64,000 nucleotides of DNA from Flaviramulus sp. BrNp1-15. GTDB lineage: Bacteria; Bacteroidota; Bacteroidia; Flavobacteriales; Flavobacteriaceae. This document shows positions 45,604 through 55,756 of the stretch, piece after piece. A program made the position numbers and the translations under genes. Location: contig NZ_CP092099.1 of assembly GCF_022259695.1 (NCBI RefSeq), positions 294,471-358,470 of the forward strand, given 5' to 3'. Every line of letters begins with the position of its first letter. Positions within the stretch are counted from its first letter, which is position 1. Below the pieces are notes generated by a model. The model did no database searches and had not been told where the DNA came from. It was given only the letters and a program-made list of their open reading frames with translations.

Positions 45604-45631
45604 TACTTTTACTAACTAACTATTAAACTTT

Positions 45632-45666
45632 AAGCTTCTTCATTAAAATGAAGGGGCTTTTTTGTT
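45632..45666 (+). terminator. terminator after asd
   Basis: AAGCTTCTTCAT and ATGAAGGGGCTT form a 12-bp stem with two wobble-type pairs and a TAAA loop, followed by seven Ts. The -7 box of the next gene starts right at its end. Confidence 0.75.
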
Positions 45667-45674
45667 TATTTTTG
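45667..45674 (+). promoter_or_regulatory. -7 box of prolyl oligopeptidase gene
   Basis: TATTTTTG matches TAnnTTTG, 22 bases before the ATG at 45697; it abuts the asd terminator. Confidence 0.5.
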
Positions 45675-45696
45675 AAAGATTAAAAACACATCAATC

Positions 45697-47850
45697 ATGA
45701 AAAAAATAATTATCAGTTTGTTTAGTTTATTTATTTTAATGGCTTGCAAACAAGAAAACCCAAAATCAAACAATATTACCGTGAATTATCCCCAAACAAA
45801 AACTGTAGACACTGTAGACACTTATTTTGATGTAGAAGTAAAAGACCCATATCGTTGGCTGGAAGATGATAGAAGTGAAGACACCGAGGCTTGGGTTAAA
45901 GCACAAAACAAGGCTACTTTTGGGTATTTAGATAATATTCCTTTTAGAACAGAACTAAAAGAGCGTTTGTCTAGTTTATGGAATTACGAAAAAGTAGGCG
46001 CTCCTTTTATTGAAGGCGATTACACTTATTTCTCTAAAAATGATGGTTTGCAAAACCAGAATGTGTATTACAGAAAAAAAGGCGATGGAGAAGCAGAAAT
46101 ATTTCTAGATCCAAATACGTTTTCAAAAGATGGCACCATTTCTTTAGGAGGAATGAGTTTTTCGAAAGATGGAAAAACATTAGCATATTCTATTTCTGAA
46201 GGCGGAAGCGATTGGAGAAAAATTTTAATAATGAATGCTGAAACCAAGGAAATTATAGAAGACACCCTTATTGATGTGAAATTCACTCAACTTTCTTGGT
46301 ACAAAAATGAAGGTTTTTATTATTCTAGTTACGATAAGCCAAAAGGTAGTGAGCTTTCAGCAAAAACCGATCAGCATAAAGTTTATTATCATAAATTAGG
46401 AACATCACAAAAAGAAGATGCCTTAATTTTTGGAGGAACACCCAAAGAAAAACATCGGTACATTTATGGTACAGTTACAGAAGATGATAAATATTTAGTA
46501 ATTACACCTCGTATCTCAACATCAGGAAATAAGCTTTATATAAAAGATCTTTCTATACCAAACAGTCCGTTAATTACAATTTTAGATCATACAGATAGTG
46601 ATACCAATATTATAGATAATGAAGGAAGCAAATTGTTTCTTGTAACCAATTTAAATGCCCCAAATAAAAAAGTAGTTTCTGTTGATGCTTCAAACCCTAC
46701 ACCAGAAAATTGGGTAGATGTTATTCCGGAAACAAAAGAGGTTTTAACACCTTCAACAGGCGGTGGGTATTTATTTGCTCATTATATGGTTGATGCTATT
46801 TCAAAAGTAAAACAATACAATTATGATGGTACTTTTGTCAGAGACATCCAACTTCCTGGTCTAGGAACAGCTAGTGGTTTTGGGTGTAAGAAAGAAGAAA
46901 AAACAGATTACTTCTACTTTACTAATTACAATACACCATCTAGTATTTTTCAATTTAATGTAGATTCTGGTAAGTATGAATTATACTGGAAACCATCTAT
47001 TGAGTTTAATAGTGCCGATTATGAAAGTAATCAAGTATTCTATACATCTAAAGACGGAACAAAAGTCCCTATGATGATTACCCACAAAAAAGGGTTGGAA
47101 TTAAATGGTAAAAACCCAACTATACTATATGGGTATGGTGGTTTTAATATTAGTTTAACTCCAAGTTTTGGTATTACAAATGCGGTTTGGATGGAACAAG
47201 GAGGAATTTTAGCAGTGCCAAATCTTCGTGGAGGTGGCGAATACGGTAAAGCATGGCACGATGCTGGTACAAAAAAGCAAAAACAAAATGTGTTTGACGA
47301 TTTTATAGCTGCTGGAGAATATTTGATTGAAAATAATTATACTTCATCAGATTATTTAGCAATTAGAGGTGGCTCTAATGGAGGATTATTAGTTGGTGCT
47401 GTTATGACACAACGCCCAGATTTAGCAAAAGTAGCTTTACCTGCTGTAGGTGTTTTAGATATGTTACGCTATCATACATTTACTGCTGGTGCAGGTTGGG
47501 CATACGATTATGGAACAGCCGAAGACAATAAGGAAATGTTTGAATATCTTAAAGGCTATTCTCCATTACACAACATAAAACCCGATGTACAATACCCAGC
47601 AACATTAGTAACTACCGGTGATCATGACGATAGAGTTGTACCTGCACATAGTTTTAAGTTTGCTGCAGAATTACAAAGTAAGCAAGCGGGAAACAATCCA
47701 ACATTAATTCGTATTGAAACCGATGCGGGTCACGGTGCAGGAACACCTGTAAGCAAAATTATTGAACAATATGCCGATATTTTTGGTTTTACACTGTATA
47801 ACATGGGCTATGAAGTTCTACCAAGTAAAACTGAAAATTTTAAAGATTAA
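45697..47850 (+). CDS. prolyl oligopeptidase (S9A) lipoprotein
   Basis: Serine peptidase that cuts after proline in short peptides. The 717 aa start with a lipoprotein signal ([11 protein letters not shown], Cys17), so it is likely exported. A seven-bladed propeller precedes the hydrolase domain. The triad is Ser560 in [14 protein letters not shown], Asp in [13 protein letters not shown] (about 651) and His in [10 protein letters not shown] (about 687). N-terminal [11 protein letters not shown] is the family start. It has its own promoter box. Confidence 0.95.
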   Translation: MKKIIISLFSLFILMACKQENPKSNNITVNYPQTKTVDTVDTYFDVEVKDPYRWLEDDRSEDTEAWVKAQNKATFGYLDNIPFRTELKERLSSLWNYEKVGAPFIEGDYTYFSKNDGLQNQNVYYRKKGDGEAEIFLDPNTFSKDGTISLGGMSFSKDGKTLAYSISEGGSDWRKILIMNAETKEIIEDTLIDVKFTQLSWYKNEGFYYSSYDKPKGSELSAKTDQHKVYYHKLGTSQKEDALIFGGTPKEKHRYIYGTVTEDDKYLVITPRISTSGNKLYIKDLSIPNSPLITILDHTDSDTNIIDNEGSKLFLVTNLNAPNKKVVSVDASNPTPENWVDVIPETKEVLTPSTGGGYLFAHYMVDAISKVKQYNYDGTFVRDIQLPGLGTASGFGCKKEEKTDYFYFTNYNTPSSIFQFNVDSGKYELYWKPSIEFNSADYESNQVFYTSKDGTKVPMMITHKKGLELNGKNPTILYGYGGFNISLTPSFGITNAVWMEQGGILAVPNLRGGGEYGKAWHDAGTKKQKQNVFDDFIAAGEYLIENNYTSSDYLAIRGGSNGGLLVGAVMTQRPDLAKVALPAVGVLDMLRYHTFTAGAGWAYDYGTAEDNKEMFEYLKGYSPLHNIKPDVQYPATLVTTGDHDDRVVPAHSFKFAAELQSKQAGNNPTLIRIETDAGHGAGTPVSKIIEQYADIFGFTLYNMGYEVLPSKTENFKD

Positions 47851-47902
47851 TTATTTTTGTAGCACTGAGTTCAGTCCAAGTGTGAAATAGAAAAAAGAAC
47901 TA

Positions 47903-47930
47903 AACCGCTCAATTATTTGGGCGGTTTTTA
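47903..47930 (+). terminator. terminator after prolyl oligopeptidase gene
   Basis: AACCGCTC and GGGCGGTT pair (one T-G) around an 8-nt loop, followed by Ts. It lies between the peptidase and ABC genes, so the ABC gene must use another promoter or readthrough. Confidence 0.75.
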
Positions 47931-47949
47931 TATTATTTTTGTTTTCGAT

Positions 47950-48870
47950 ATGCTAAACGTTAAAAACCTTACTTTTTCTTATGATAAAACTCCTGTTCTA
48001 AAAGACATTTCTTTTAAAGCTCAGCAAGGTGAAAATATTGCGATTATAGGAGAAAGTGGATCGGGAAAAAGCACATTACTTAAACTGATATATGGTGAAT
48101 ATGATTTATATAAAGGACAAATCTTCTGGAAAGACACAGAAATTTTAGGCCCAAATTATAATTTAGTTATTGGTTACGAATTCATGAAATACGTTTCACA
48201 GGAATTCGATTTAATGCCTTTTATAACCGTTGCCGAAAACATTGCGAAACACTTATCACGTTTTTATCCCGAAGAAAGACAACAACGCACAGAAGAACTT
48301 CTAAAAGTGGTCGAGCTTGAAGCCTTTGCCAATGTAAAAGTAAAAACGCTTTCTGGCGGACAAAAACAACGCGTAGCATTAGCCAGAGCATTAGCCAAAC
48401 AACCTGAAATTATTTTGTTGGATGAACCTTTTAGCCATATTGATAATTTTAAAAAACAGAGTTTAAGACGAAGTGTTTTTAAATACCTTAAAGACAAAAA
48501 TATTACATGTATTGTTGCTACTCATGATAAAGAAGATGTTTTGGGTTTTGCTGATAAAATGATAGTTTTAAACGAAAACAAAATAGCTGTTAACGATTCT
48601 CCTGAAAACCTATACAACAACCCTAAAACGCCATTAATTGCTTCTTTTTTTGGTGAGTTTAACCAGATAAATAATGAGTTTATTTACGCGCATCAACTAA
48701 AAGTTGTGGATAATTCCAATTTAAATGCAACGGTTACCAAGTGTTATTTTAAAGGTAATTATTATTTAATTGAAGCAGATTTAAATGGAGGAAAAGTCTT
48801 TTTTGAGCACTTAGAATTGCTTAAAAAAAACGCAACAGTTTTTCTTTCTATTGAGAAAAACCCCTTATAA
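47950..48870 (+). CDS. ABC transporter ATP-binding protein
   Basis: A 306-aa ATPase subunit. Walker A is GESGSGKST, signature LSGGQKQRVALARALA, Walker B IILLDEPFSHID with the H-loop ATHD. The ATG at 47950 starts MLNVKNLTFSYDKTPVLKDIS; an earlier ATG at 47917 overlaps the terminator region and is rejected. The C-terminal extension after about 220 resembles the TOBE-like tail of importer ATPases. No permease gene is adjacent, so its partner is unknown. Confidence 0.92.
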   Translation: MLNVKNLTFSYDKTPVLKDISFKAQQGENIAIIGESGSGKSTLLKLIYGEYDLYKGQIFWKDTEILGPNYNLVIGYEFMKYVSQEFDLMPFITVAENIAKHLSRFYPEERQQRTEELLKVVELEAFANVKVKTLSGGQKQRVALARALAKQPEIILLDEPFSHIDNFKKQSLRRSVFKYLKDKNITCIVATHDKEDVLGFADKMIVLNENKIAVNDSPENLYNNPKTPLIASFFGEFNQINNEFIYAHQLKVVDNSNLNATVTKCYFKGNYYLIEADLNGGKVFFEHLELLKKNATVFLSIEKNPL

Positions 48871-49314
48871 GACCTTTTCTATTTTAAACCTTTGTTCTCT
48901 AAAAGCTATTGTTTCATCAACTGTTTTACCTATTAGCAATTGCCCAATGGGTGTATTGGCAGAAATCGCATAAAATATTACATTATCTAATGTAAGTTCA
49001 CCTGCACTAATTGAAATAAAATAATTTGCTTTTGTAGTATAAACGATACTGCCTAAACCAATAATTTTTGAATTGTTTTCAATATTTATCTTTGATAAGG
49101 TCTGTTTAGTTTTTTCAATTTCTGCAAGTTGATTTCCTGCTTTTTCGCGTTCTAACTGTAACATGGCGCGACCTGTTTCATGCTTGTCGCCTGCGCTACT
49201 TTTGGTTTCAGAAAGTAATGATTCTTGAATTTCGCTTATTGATTTTTGTATAGTTTGATGTCTATTTTCAATAAACTGAATACATTTGGTATATAATTTT
49301 TCTTTTATTTCCAT
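48865..49314 (-). CDS. GreA/GreB-like C-terminal domain protein
   Basis: A 149-aa protein: a helical N-terminal half (IENRHQTIQKSISEIQESLL..) and a C-terminal Gre-factor fold (GLGSIVYTTKANYFIS .. ISANTPIGQLLIGKTVDETI, FREQRFKIEKVL). Such proteins bind RNA polymerase near its secondary channel, like GreA or Rnk, but the coiled-coil acidic tip is not obvious, so cleavage activity is doubtful. Database entries sometimes misname this family 3-oxoacyl-ACP synthase. It converges on the ABC gene, overlapping it by 6 bases, and its start overlaps the FAD gene stop by one base. Confidence 0.72.
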   Translation of the reverse strand: MEIKEKLYTKCIQFIENRHQTIQKSISEIQESLLSETKSSAGDKHETGRAMLQLEREKAGNQLAEIEKTKQTLSKINIENNSKIIGLGSIVYTTKANYFISISAGELTLDNVIFYAISANTPIGQLLIGKTVDETIAFREQRFKIEKVL

Positions 49315-50426
49315 TATACTAAATCCGCTAACTCTTTCCCAACCAAGCTTCCAATAGCAACTCCCATTCCACCTAATCTAACACCACAAAACACATTATT
49401 TGAAAGCTCTTTAACTATAACTTTTTTCTGCTTTCCAACACCCATAATACCGCTCCAACGATGTTCAATTTCAAAATCTGTTTTTGGCAAAATAACCTTT
49501 CTCAGTAGTTCTTCTAATTTATTTTGAATTAAATGGGTTTGACCAAAATCTGTAGTTTCTTCACCTTTAAAATCCAGGTTTCTTCCACCGCCAAAAAGAA
49601 TTCTATCATCAATATTTCTAAAATAATAATAGCCTTCATCTAAATGAAACGTGCCTTTTATATCAAGGGTTTTTATAGGTTTGGTAATTAAAACTTGAGC
49701 TCTAGCGGGTTTTACCTCAGGTATATTAAGTTGCGATGCAAAACCATTTGTAGCTATAAATAATTTTGATGCTGAAACCTCAAATGTATTGGTTTGTACT
49801 TTTACTGAATTATTGTTTTCTACAAAGCCTTCTACCGTAACATTATTTAAAATTTTAACACCTTTTAATTGTGCTTTTTTAAGTAAAGCATCCATCATTT
49901 TACCTGTATCAATTTGCCCTTCAAACTGATTAAAAACGTATTGATTTTTTATGTTTTTAAAATGAAAAATATTGTCTTGCAAACTAAACACATCCTTGTT
50001 AAAAATAGGTTGAAGCATCTTATTAACGCTTTCTCTTTTTGATAAACAGTTTTCAAAAAGTATATCATCCTTTTTATTAAACAATTCAAAACCACCATAG
50101 TTTTTATACTCAATGGTTTTATCGCCTAAGGTTTTTCGCAATAAGTTTAAACCCTCCACTCGCTTTTTCACCAAATCTATAACCTCTTGTTCTGAATGAT
50201 TATTTAAATCATCTAATATTTCACTAAGGCTTCCAAAACAAGCAAAACCTGCATTTTTTGTGCTTGCTCCTTGTGGTAACATGCCTTTTTCTAGAATTAG
50301 TATATTAGCTTTAGGAAAGTGTTCTTTTAAATGTAACGCACAATTTATACCAACTATACCACTACCTATAATGGTAAAATCGATATTTGATAGCCATGAT
50401 TTTATTTCCCAGTAAGAAAGGTTCAT
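49314..50426 (-). CDS. FAD-dependent oxidoreductase (DAO family)
   Basis: A 370-aa flavoprotein of the D-amino-acid-oxidase type. FAD-binding GxGxxG is in FTIIGSGIVGINCALHLKEHF (about 17-37); the C-terminal part has RILFGGGRNL and HRWSGIMGVGK, typical of glycine/sarcosine-oxidase-like enzymes. The substrate is unknown. It is translationally coupled (TAATG) to the downstream Gre-like gene. Confidence 0.88.
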   Translation of the reverse strand: MNLSYWEIKSWLSNIDFTIIGSGIVGINCALHLKEHFPKANILILEKGMLPQGASTKNAGFACFGSLSEILDDLNNHSEQEVIDLVKKRVEGLNLLRKTLGDKTIEYKNYGGFELFNKKDDILFENCLSKRESVNKMLQPIFNKDVFSLQDNIFHFKNIKNQYVFNQFEGQIDTGKMMDALLKKAQLKGVKILNNVTVEGFVENNNSVKVQTNTFEVSASKLFIATNGFASQLNIPEVKPARAQVLITKPIKTLDIKGTFHLDEGYYYFRNIDDRILFGGGRNLDFKGEETTDFGQTHLIQNKLEELLRKVILPKTDFEIEHRWSGIMGVGKQKKVIVKELSNNVFCGVRLGGMGVAIGSLVGKELADLV

Positions 50427-50583
50427 TTTGCTAATTTAATATTTTCTTCTTGAAGAATTATCTTGTGTTAAGTGTAGAAGTAGCATCCTTTTTTTGAGGC
50501 ACGAAAAAAGATATAACCTTTAAACTTCGCTAAAGACAAACTACTAACCCGAATTTTACTTTTTTAGGTAAAAGTAACACCAT

Positions 50584-50611
50584 AAAAAAACTCCGAAAAT
50601 AATTTCGGAGT
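50584..50611 (-). terminator. terminator after accC
   Basis: ACTCCGAAA and TTTCGGAGT form a perfect stem with a 4-nt loop; on the minus strand a run of seven Ts follows. It lies 9 bases past the accC stop. Confidence 0.85.
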
Positions 50612-50619
50612 CTTAACTT

Positions 50620-51972
50620 TTATTCTTCTACTTGTTTTTCCATGACGAAATCTTCCATAAACTTGGTGGTATAATTACCTGCCAAATAATCTGGGTGATC
50701 CATTAATTGTCTGTGAAATGGAATGGTAGTTTTAATTCCTTCGATAACAAACTCATCTAAAGCGCGCTTCATTTTATTAATTGCTTCTTCTCTGGTTTGC
50801 GCAGTTGTAATCAACTTAGCAATCATAGAATCGTAATTAGGAGGAATTGCGTAACCCGCGTACACATGTGTGTCTAATCGTACTCCATGGCCTCCCGGAG
50901 CATGTAATGTCGTTATCATTCCTGGTGATGGTCTAAAACCATTATAAGGATCTTCTGCATTTATACGACATTCTATTGAATGTAACTTTGGTGTATAATT
51001 TTTACCAGAAATTGGCACACCTGCAGCCACTAGTATTTGTTCACGTATTAAATCGAAATCTATTACTTGTTCGGTAATAGGGTGTTCTACTTGAATACGA
51101 GTATTCATTTCCATAAAATAGAAATTCCTGTGCTTATCTACTAAAAACTCTATGGTTCCAGCACCTTCATATTTTATGTATTCTGCAGCTTTAACTGCAG
51201 CTTTCCCCATTTGGTCCCTAAGTTTATCTGTCATAAATGGTGAAGGAACTTCTTCGGTAAGTTTTTGATGGCGACGTTGAATTGAACAATCTCTTTCTGA
51301 TAAATGACATGCTTTTCCGCGAGAATCACCAACAATTTGGATTTCAATATGTCTTGGTTCTTCAATAAGTTTTTCCATGTACATATCGTCATTTCCAAAG
51401 GCCGCTTTACTTTCTTGTCTTGCAGAATCCCAAGCGTCTTTTAAATTCTCTGGCTTCCAAACGGCACGCATACCTTTACCTCCACCACCTGCAGAAGCTT
51501 TTAACATTACAGGATAGCCCGTTTCTTTAGCAACCTTTTCACATTCCTTAAAATCACTAATAACACCTTCACTTCCTGGTACACATGGTACGCCAGCAGC
51601 TTTCATAGTAGCTTTGGCATTGGCTTTGTCTCCCATTCTATCAATCATCTCTGGTGAAGCTCCAATAAACTTTATACCGTGCTCCTCGCAAATTTTTGAA
51701 AACTTAGCGTTTTCAGACAAAAAACCGTATCCTGGGTGAATAGCATCTGCATTTGTAATTTCTGCAGCAGCTATAATATTAGACATTTTTAAATAAGACT
51801 CGCTACTTGGTGCTGGTCCTATACAAACCGCTTCATCGGCAAACTTGACATGTAAACTTTCGGCATCAACAGTTGAGTAAACTGCAACTGTTTTAATACC
51901 CATTTCTTTACAGGTTCTAATAACACGAAGTGCTATTTCTCCTCTATTGGCAATCAATATTTTTTTGAACAT
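50620..51972 (-). CDS. accC: acetyl-CoA carboxylase biotin carboxylase subunit
   Basis: Carboxylates biotin on AccB using ATP and bicarbonate, the first half of malonyl-CoA synthesis. The 450 aa have the N-terminal [16 protein letters not shown], the ATP-grasp glycine loop [27 protein letters not shown], and the metal/bicarbonate motif [14 protein letters not shown]. It is separated from accB by 95 bases with inverted repeats (52017-52062). Confidence 0.97.
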   Translation of the reverse strand: MFKKILIANRGEIALRVIRTCKEMGIKTVAVYSTVDAESLHVKFADEAVCIGPAPSSESYLKMSNIIAAAEITNADAIHPGYGFLSENAKFSKICEEHGIKFIGASPEMIDRMGDKANAKATMKAAGVPCVPGSEGVISDFKECEKVAKETGYPVMLKASAGGGGKGMRAVWKPENLKDAWDSARQESKAAFGNDDMYMEKLIEEPRHIEIQIVGDSRGKACHLSERDCSIQRRHQKLTEEVPSPFMTDKLRDQMGKAAVKAAEYIKYEGAGTIEFLVDKHRNFYFMEMNTRIQVEHPITEQVIDFDLIREQILVAAGVPISGKNYTPKLHSIECRINAEDPYNGFRPSPGMITTLHAPGGHGVRLDTHVYAGYAIPPNYDSMIAKLITTAQTREEAINKMKRALDEFVIEGIKTTIPFHRQLMDHPDYLAGNYTTKFMEDFVMEKQVEE

Positions 51973-52016
51973 CTTTTTTGAATTAGATAATTAGACATTT
52001 GATTATTCGATTATTG

Positions 52017-52062
52017 GATTATTAGAATAGTAAACGTCTAATAATCGAGAGATCTAATAATC
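52017..52062. repeat. competing inverted repeats between accB and accC
   Basis: GATTATTAGA (52017-52026) can pair with TCTAATAATC at 52037-52046 or at 52053-52062, both perfect 10-bp complements. Three GATTATT units precede it. Within the accB-accC transcript this gives two mutually exclusive hairpins; it may also be a simple low-complexity spacer. Confidence 0.5.
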
Positions 52063-52067
52063 TAAAA

Positions 52068-52553
52068 TTAAGATGGGTCTACTAAAAATAATGGTTGATC
52101 AAACTCTACAGGAGAGGCATCATCAACTAATATTTTAACTATTTTTCCTGAAACTTCAGACTCAATTTCGTTGAAAAGCTTCATGGCTTCTATAATACAA
52201 AGCACATCGCCTTCGGCAATAGTTTGTCCTACCTCAACAAATAATGGTTTATCTGGTGATGGCTTTCTATAAAATGTACCTATTATTGGAGATTTTATTG
52301 TAATATATTTTGAATCTTCTTCTGTTTTAGTTGCTGCTGGTGCTGGTGTTGCTGCTGGAGTTGTAGCTTCTACAGCAGTTGGTGTAGCTGCCACTTGAGG
52401 TATCTGTGGTGCAGGAACTTGATGTACAATCGTGGTTTCTGAATCAGACCCAGTTTTAATAGTGATTTTTATATCATCCATCTCCAATTTAACCTCACTT
52501 GCTCCTGATTTTGCAACAAACTTGATTAGATTTTGAATTTCTTTTATATCCAT
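52068..52553 (-). CDS. accB: biotin carboxyl carrier protein of acetyl-CoA carboxylase
   Basis: Carries biotin between AccC and the carboxyltransferase. The biotinylated Lys125 is in the invariant [10 protein letters not shown]. Residues about 45-80 are an Ala/Pro-rich flexible linker, as usual. The 161 aa length is normal. It lies 23 bases after fabH and upstream of accC. Confidence 0.97.
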   Translation of the reverse strand: MDIKEIQNLIKFVAKSGASEVKLEMDDIKITIKTGSDSETTIVHQVPAPQIPQVAATPTAVEATTPAATPAPAATKTEEDSKYITIKSPIIGTFYRKPSPDKPLFVEVGQTIAEGDVLCIIEAMKLFNEIESEVSGKIVKILVDDASPVEFDQPLFLVDPS

Positions 52554-52576
52554 AATTTTGCTAAATTAGTTTTTGG

Positions 52577-53578
52577 TTAGTTTATTGAATTATATGCCCA
52601 TTTTAAATAAATGGCTCCCCAATTAAATCCGCCACCAAAAGCGGCAAATATTAAATTGTCTCCTTTTTTAAGTTGCGATTCGTAATCATTTAAAAGTAAA
52701 GGTAAAGTTGCAGATGTTGTGTTTCCATATTTATGGATATTCATCATAACTTTTTCTTCTTCTAAATCAATTCGTTGTGCTGTAGCATCAATAATTCGCT
52801 TATTAGCTTGATGTGCTACTAGCCAATCTACATTATCTTTAGTAAGATTATTACGTTCTAATACTTTAACAGTGGCATCTGCCATATTAAATACTGCATT
52901 TTTAAAAACGGTTCTTCCTTCTTGAAAAGCATAGTGCCCACCTGCGGCCAAAGTTTCCGGGGTTAACGGATGTAAAGACCCTCCATAAGTGGCTTGTAAA
53001 AATTCTCTTCCTGTTCCGTCGCTTCTTAAATATTCATTTTGAAATCCTAAATTTTCTTCATTAGGTTCAAATAAAACGGCTCCTCCTCCATCTCCAAAAA
53101 TAATACAAGTAGCTCTATCTTTATAATTAATTAGAGAAGACATTTTATCTGCTCCTATTAATAATACATTTTTATACCTTCCAGATTCTATATAGCTTGA
53201 TGCAACAGACATTCCATATAAAAAACTTGAACAAGCTGCATCTAAATCAAAAGAAAACGCATTTGTTGCGCCAATTTCTGCTGCTGTGTAAGCAGCTGTT
53301 GAAGCAGCTCTCATGTCTGGTGTTGCTGTTGCAACTATAACAAGTTCTATATCTTTAGGGTCAAGTCCTTTTTTATTTATAAGGTCTTGCGCAGCTTTAA
53401 TAGCTAGGTAAGAGGTTCCTTTTCCTTCGCCTTTAAGAATGCGGCGTTCTTTAATTCCTGTTCTTGAAGTTATCCACTCATCATTTGTATCAACCATAGT
53501 TTCAAGAATTTGGTTGGTTAATACATATTCTGGCACATATGCGCCCACAGCTGTAATCGCCGCAGAAATTTTACTCAT
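52577..53578 (-). CDS. fabH: beta-ketoacyl-ACP synthase III
   Basis: Starts fatty-acid synthesis by condensing an acyl-CoA with malonyl-ACP. The Cys116 nucleophile is in DLDAACSSFLYGM; the His is in VAHQANKRII and the Asn in HKYGNTTSATLPLLL. The 333 aa length is typical. Branched versus straight primer choice cannot be read. It begins a new transcript, since a terminator lies between it and rpmF. Confidence 0.97.
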   Translation of the reverse strand: MSKISAAITAVGAYVPEYVLTNQILETMVDTNDEWITSRTGIKERRILKGEGKGTSYLAIKAAQDLINKKGLDPKDIELVIVATATPDMRAASTAAYTAAEIGATNAFSFDLDAACSSFLYGMSVASSYIESGRYKNVLLIGADKMSSLINYKDRATCIIFGDGGGAVLFEPNEENLGFQNEYLRSDGTGREFLQATYGGSLHPLTPETLAAGGHYAFQEGRTVFKNAVFNMADATVKVLERNNLTKDNVDWLVAHQANKRIIDATAQRIDLEEEKVMMNIHKYGNTTSATLPLLLNDYESQLKKGDNLIFAAFGGGFNWGAIYLKWAYNSIN

Positions 53579-53710
53579 AACTTTATAGTTAATTCGACCA
53601 AAAAATCATTAAAATTGGACAAAAACGATCAAAATTTCACGAAAATTACTGAATTTTGATGTAATATCATGCAAATTATGTGTTTTTGTGATTTAGAAAA
53701 AGCTTTTCAT

Positions 53711-53738
53711 AAAAAAAACGCTCATAAATGAGCGTTTT
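53711..53738 (-). terminator. terminator after rpmF
   Basis: AAAACGCTCAT and ATGAGCGTTTT with a tight loop; the minus strand continues in Ts. It separates yceD-rpmF from fabH, which are co-transcribed in many other bacteria. Confidence 0.8.
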
Positions 53739-53760
53739 ATTATATGCTTGCATAATTTAT

Positions 53761-53961
53761 TTATGCAACGTTTTCTACTTCTGAGTTGTCAATTAAAACT
53801 TGACCTCTGTAATAAAGTTTTCCTTCATGCCAATGCGCTCTGTGATATAAATGTGCTTCACCTGTAGTTGGGCATGTAGCAATCTGTGGCGCAGTTGCTT
53901 TATAATGAGTTCTTCTCTTATCTCTTCTTGTTTTTGAGATTTTTCTTTTAGGATGTGCCAT
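53761..53961 (-). CDS. rpmF: 50S ribosomal protein L32
   Basis: Small basic ribosomal protein of 66 aa, starting [21 protein letters not shown]. The usual C-terminal zinc-ribbon cysteines are reduced: only one Cys ([10 protein letters not shown]) remains, so this is the zinc-free type. It follows yceD by 9 bases, the conserved pairing of these two genes. Confidence 0.96.
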   Translation of the reverse strand: MAHPKRKISKTRRDKRRTHYKATAPQIATCPTTGEAHLYHRAHWHEGKLYYRGQVLIDNSEVENVA

Positions 53962-53970
53962 TTTATATGT

Positions 53971-54510
53971 TTATTTATCCGTTAATAAATTCTTTAATGT
54001 ATTCCATCGAGGATCAATTTCCTCTTCTTTTTCTTTATTTTTTTCAAGCCTAGGGCTTAATTCTTCTAGTTTTTTAAGTATGTCTGAATCTAACGTGCCA
54101 TCTTTAACACCAGGATGAATTCGTTTTGCTGGTACCGCTAGTATAATTAACTCATAAATATACTGCTGAATATTAATTTCATAAGTACCGTGAGGAACAA
54201 TAAGAATATCTATATTCTCATCATTATACTCTTCTCCAAACTTAACAACCAAATCAAATGTGTCTTTTATTTTTTGATTGTATGGTTCATTTGTTAGGTC
54301 ACAATTCACATTAACCCATCCAGAAATTTCAAAATGTAATTCTAATAATGTTGTTTTTTTCTCTAATTCAACATTAACATTAATATCTACATCTTTAAAA
54401 TCTTCATACTCAAAATGTTCAAAGAACGCTTTCTCAACTTTATACTCAAAATGATGCTTCCCTATCTTTAATCCCACAAAAGGAATTGTAAACTCTTTCA
54501 ATGGCTTCAT
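53971..54510 (-). CDS. YceD/DUF177 family protein
   Basis: A 179-aa member of the YceD family, linked in other bacteria and plants to 23S rRNA accumulation. The family core CDLTNEPYNQKIKDTFDLVVKFG is present, and ELIILAVPAKRIHPGVKDG at about 130-150 is diagnostic. Divided from pdxA by 127 bases. The conserved location directly before rpmF supports the call. Confidence 0.9.
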   Translation of the reverse strand: MKPLKEFTIPFVGLKIGKHHFEYKVEKAFFEHFEYEDFKDVDINVNVELEKKTTLLELHFEISGWVNVNCDLTNEPYNQKIKDTFDLVVKFGEEYNDENIDILIVPHGTYEINIQQYIYELIILAVPAKRIHPGVKDGTLDSDILKKLEELSPRLEKNKEKEEEIDPRWNTLKNLLTDK

Positions 54511-54637
54511 TTATCACTTCTATTTTGAGCCTGCAAATATATAAATTTTTATTTACTCTTACCCTAGTTGTAAACATTTTTTTGTTTATAACTTTCAACT
54601 ATAGTGTTTTGACTAAAAATAGCACAAATTCAAGCGT

Positions 54638-55690
54638 TTAACGCCTTTCTTTTTTGGGCGATTTTTTTAAAGGATTTGATGTAAGAAACTCATAATCGCT
54701 TCTGTTTTTAAATATTTTTATTGCACTAAAAACAGCTTCTTTAAAAGAGTTTTCATCTGCTACTCCTTTTCCTGCAATTTCATAAGCTGTTCCGTGGTCT
54801 GGTGAAGTTCTTACTTTGTTTAAACCCGCTGTATAATTAACACCTTGACCAAAAGATAGCGTTTTAAAAGGTATTAAACCTTGGTCGTGATAGGATGCAA
54901 TAATAGCATCAAAATTTTGATAATTATTTGAGCCAAAAAAACTATCGGCTGCATAAGGTCCGAAGACTAATTTTCCAGACTCTTTAATCTTTTGAAGAGC
55001 AGGTCTTAAAACATCATCATCTTCACGGCCTATTACACCATTATCTCCCGTATGAGGATTTATACCTAAAACTGCAATTTTAGGTTTTTGAATATTGAAA
55101 TCTTTTTTTAGAGAATTATAAACGGTATTTACTTTTTTCTCTATTAATTCAGCAGTAATATGATTAGCCACATCTTTAACAGGTACGTGATCTGTTAGTA
55201 GACCAACCCTTAATTTATCAGTTACCATAAACATTAAACTATCGCCTTCAAGCTCTTGTGCCAAATAATCTGTATGTCCTGGGAATTTAAATGTTTCAGA
55301 TTGAATATTTTGTTTGTTTATTGGTGCAGTAACTAATACATCAATTTCATTATTCTTTAAAGCTTGTGTCGCTTTTTGCAAAGACTTAATAGCGTATTCA
55401 CCTATTTTATTATCCTGTTTACCAAACTCAATTTTTACTGGTTCATTCCAACAATTAAATACATTGAATTTCCCTAAAGCCAATTCGTCAATTTTATTTA
55501 TTGAGTGAAACTTGATTTCAGAATTGAAATGATTCTTGAGAAAAACCATTGCTTTAGCTGAAGCGAATACTACAGGAGTACAAAACTCTAGCATTCTATC
55601 ATCCTCAAAGGTCTTTAAGATAATTTCTCCGCCTATACCATTTAAATCACCTATAGATATTCCAACTATTATATTTTCTGCTTCCTTCAT
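54638..55690 (-). CDS. pdxA: 4-hydroxythreonine-4-phosphate dehydrogenase
   Basis: Oxidises 4-phosphohydroxy-L-threonine in the DXP-dependent route to vitamin B6. The 350 aa show metal/substrate motifs FPGHTDYLAQ, ASYHDQGLIPFKTLSFG and VRTSPDHGTAYEIAGKG. It starts divergent from ribE. Other B6 genes are not in the window. Confidence 0.95.
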   Translation of the reverse strand: MKEAENIIVGISIGDLNGIGGEIILKTFEDDRMLEFCTPVVFASAKAMVFLKNHFNSEIKFHSINKIDELALGKFNVFNCWNEPVKIEFGKQDNKIGEYAIKSLQKATQALKNNEIDVLVTAPINKQNIQSETFKFPGHTDYLAQELEGDSLMFMVTDKLRVGLLTDHVPVKDVANHITAELIEKKVNTVYNSLKKDFNIQKPKIAVLGINPHTGDNGVIGREDDDVLRPALQKIKESGKLVFGPYAADSFFGSNNYQNFDAIIASYHDQGLIPFKTLSFGQGVNYTAGLNKVRTSPDHGTAYEIAGKGVADENSFKEAVFSAIKIFKNRSDYEFLTSNPLKKSPKKERR

Positions 55691-55756
55691 TAAAAAATGA
55701 TAACTTTTGTTCGTAAATTTGATGTTGCAAATTTAACTAAATAAACAGAGAATAAT

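Noticed and set aside
48865-49314. 3-oxoacyl-ACP synthase label used for this family in some databases
   Set aside because: There is no condensing-enzyme active site and the length (149 aa) is far too small; the C-terminus has a Gre-type fold.
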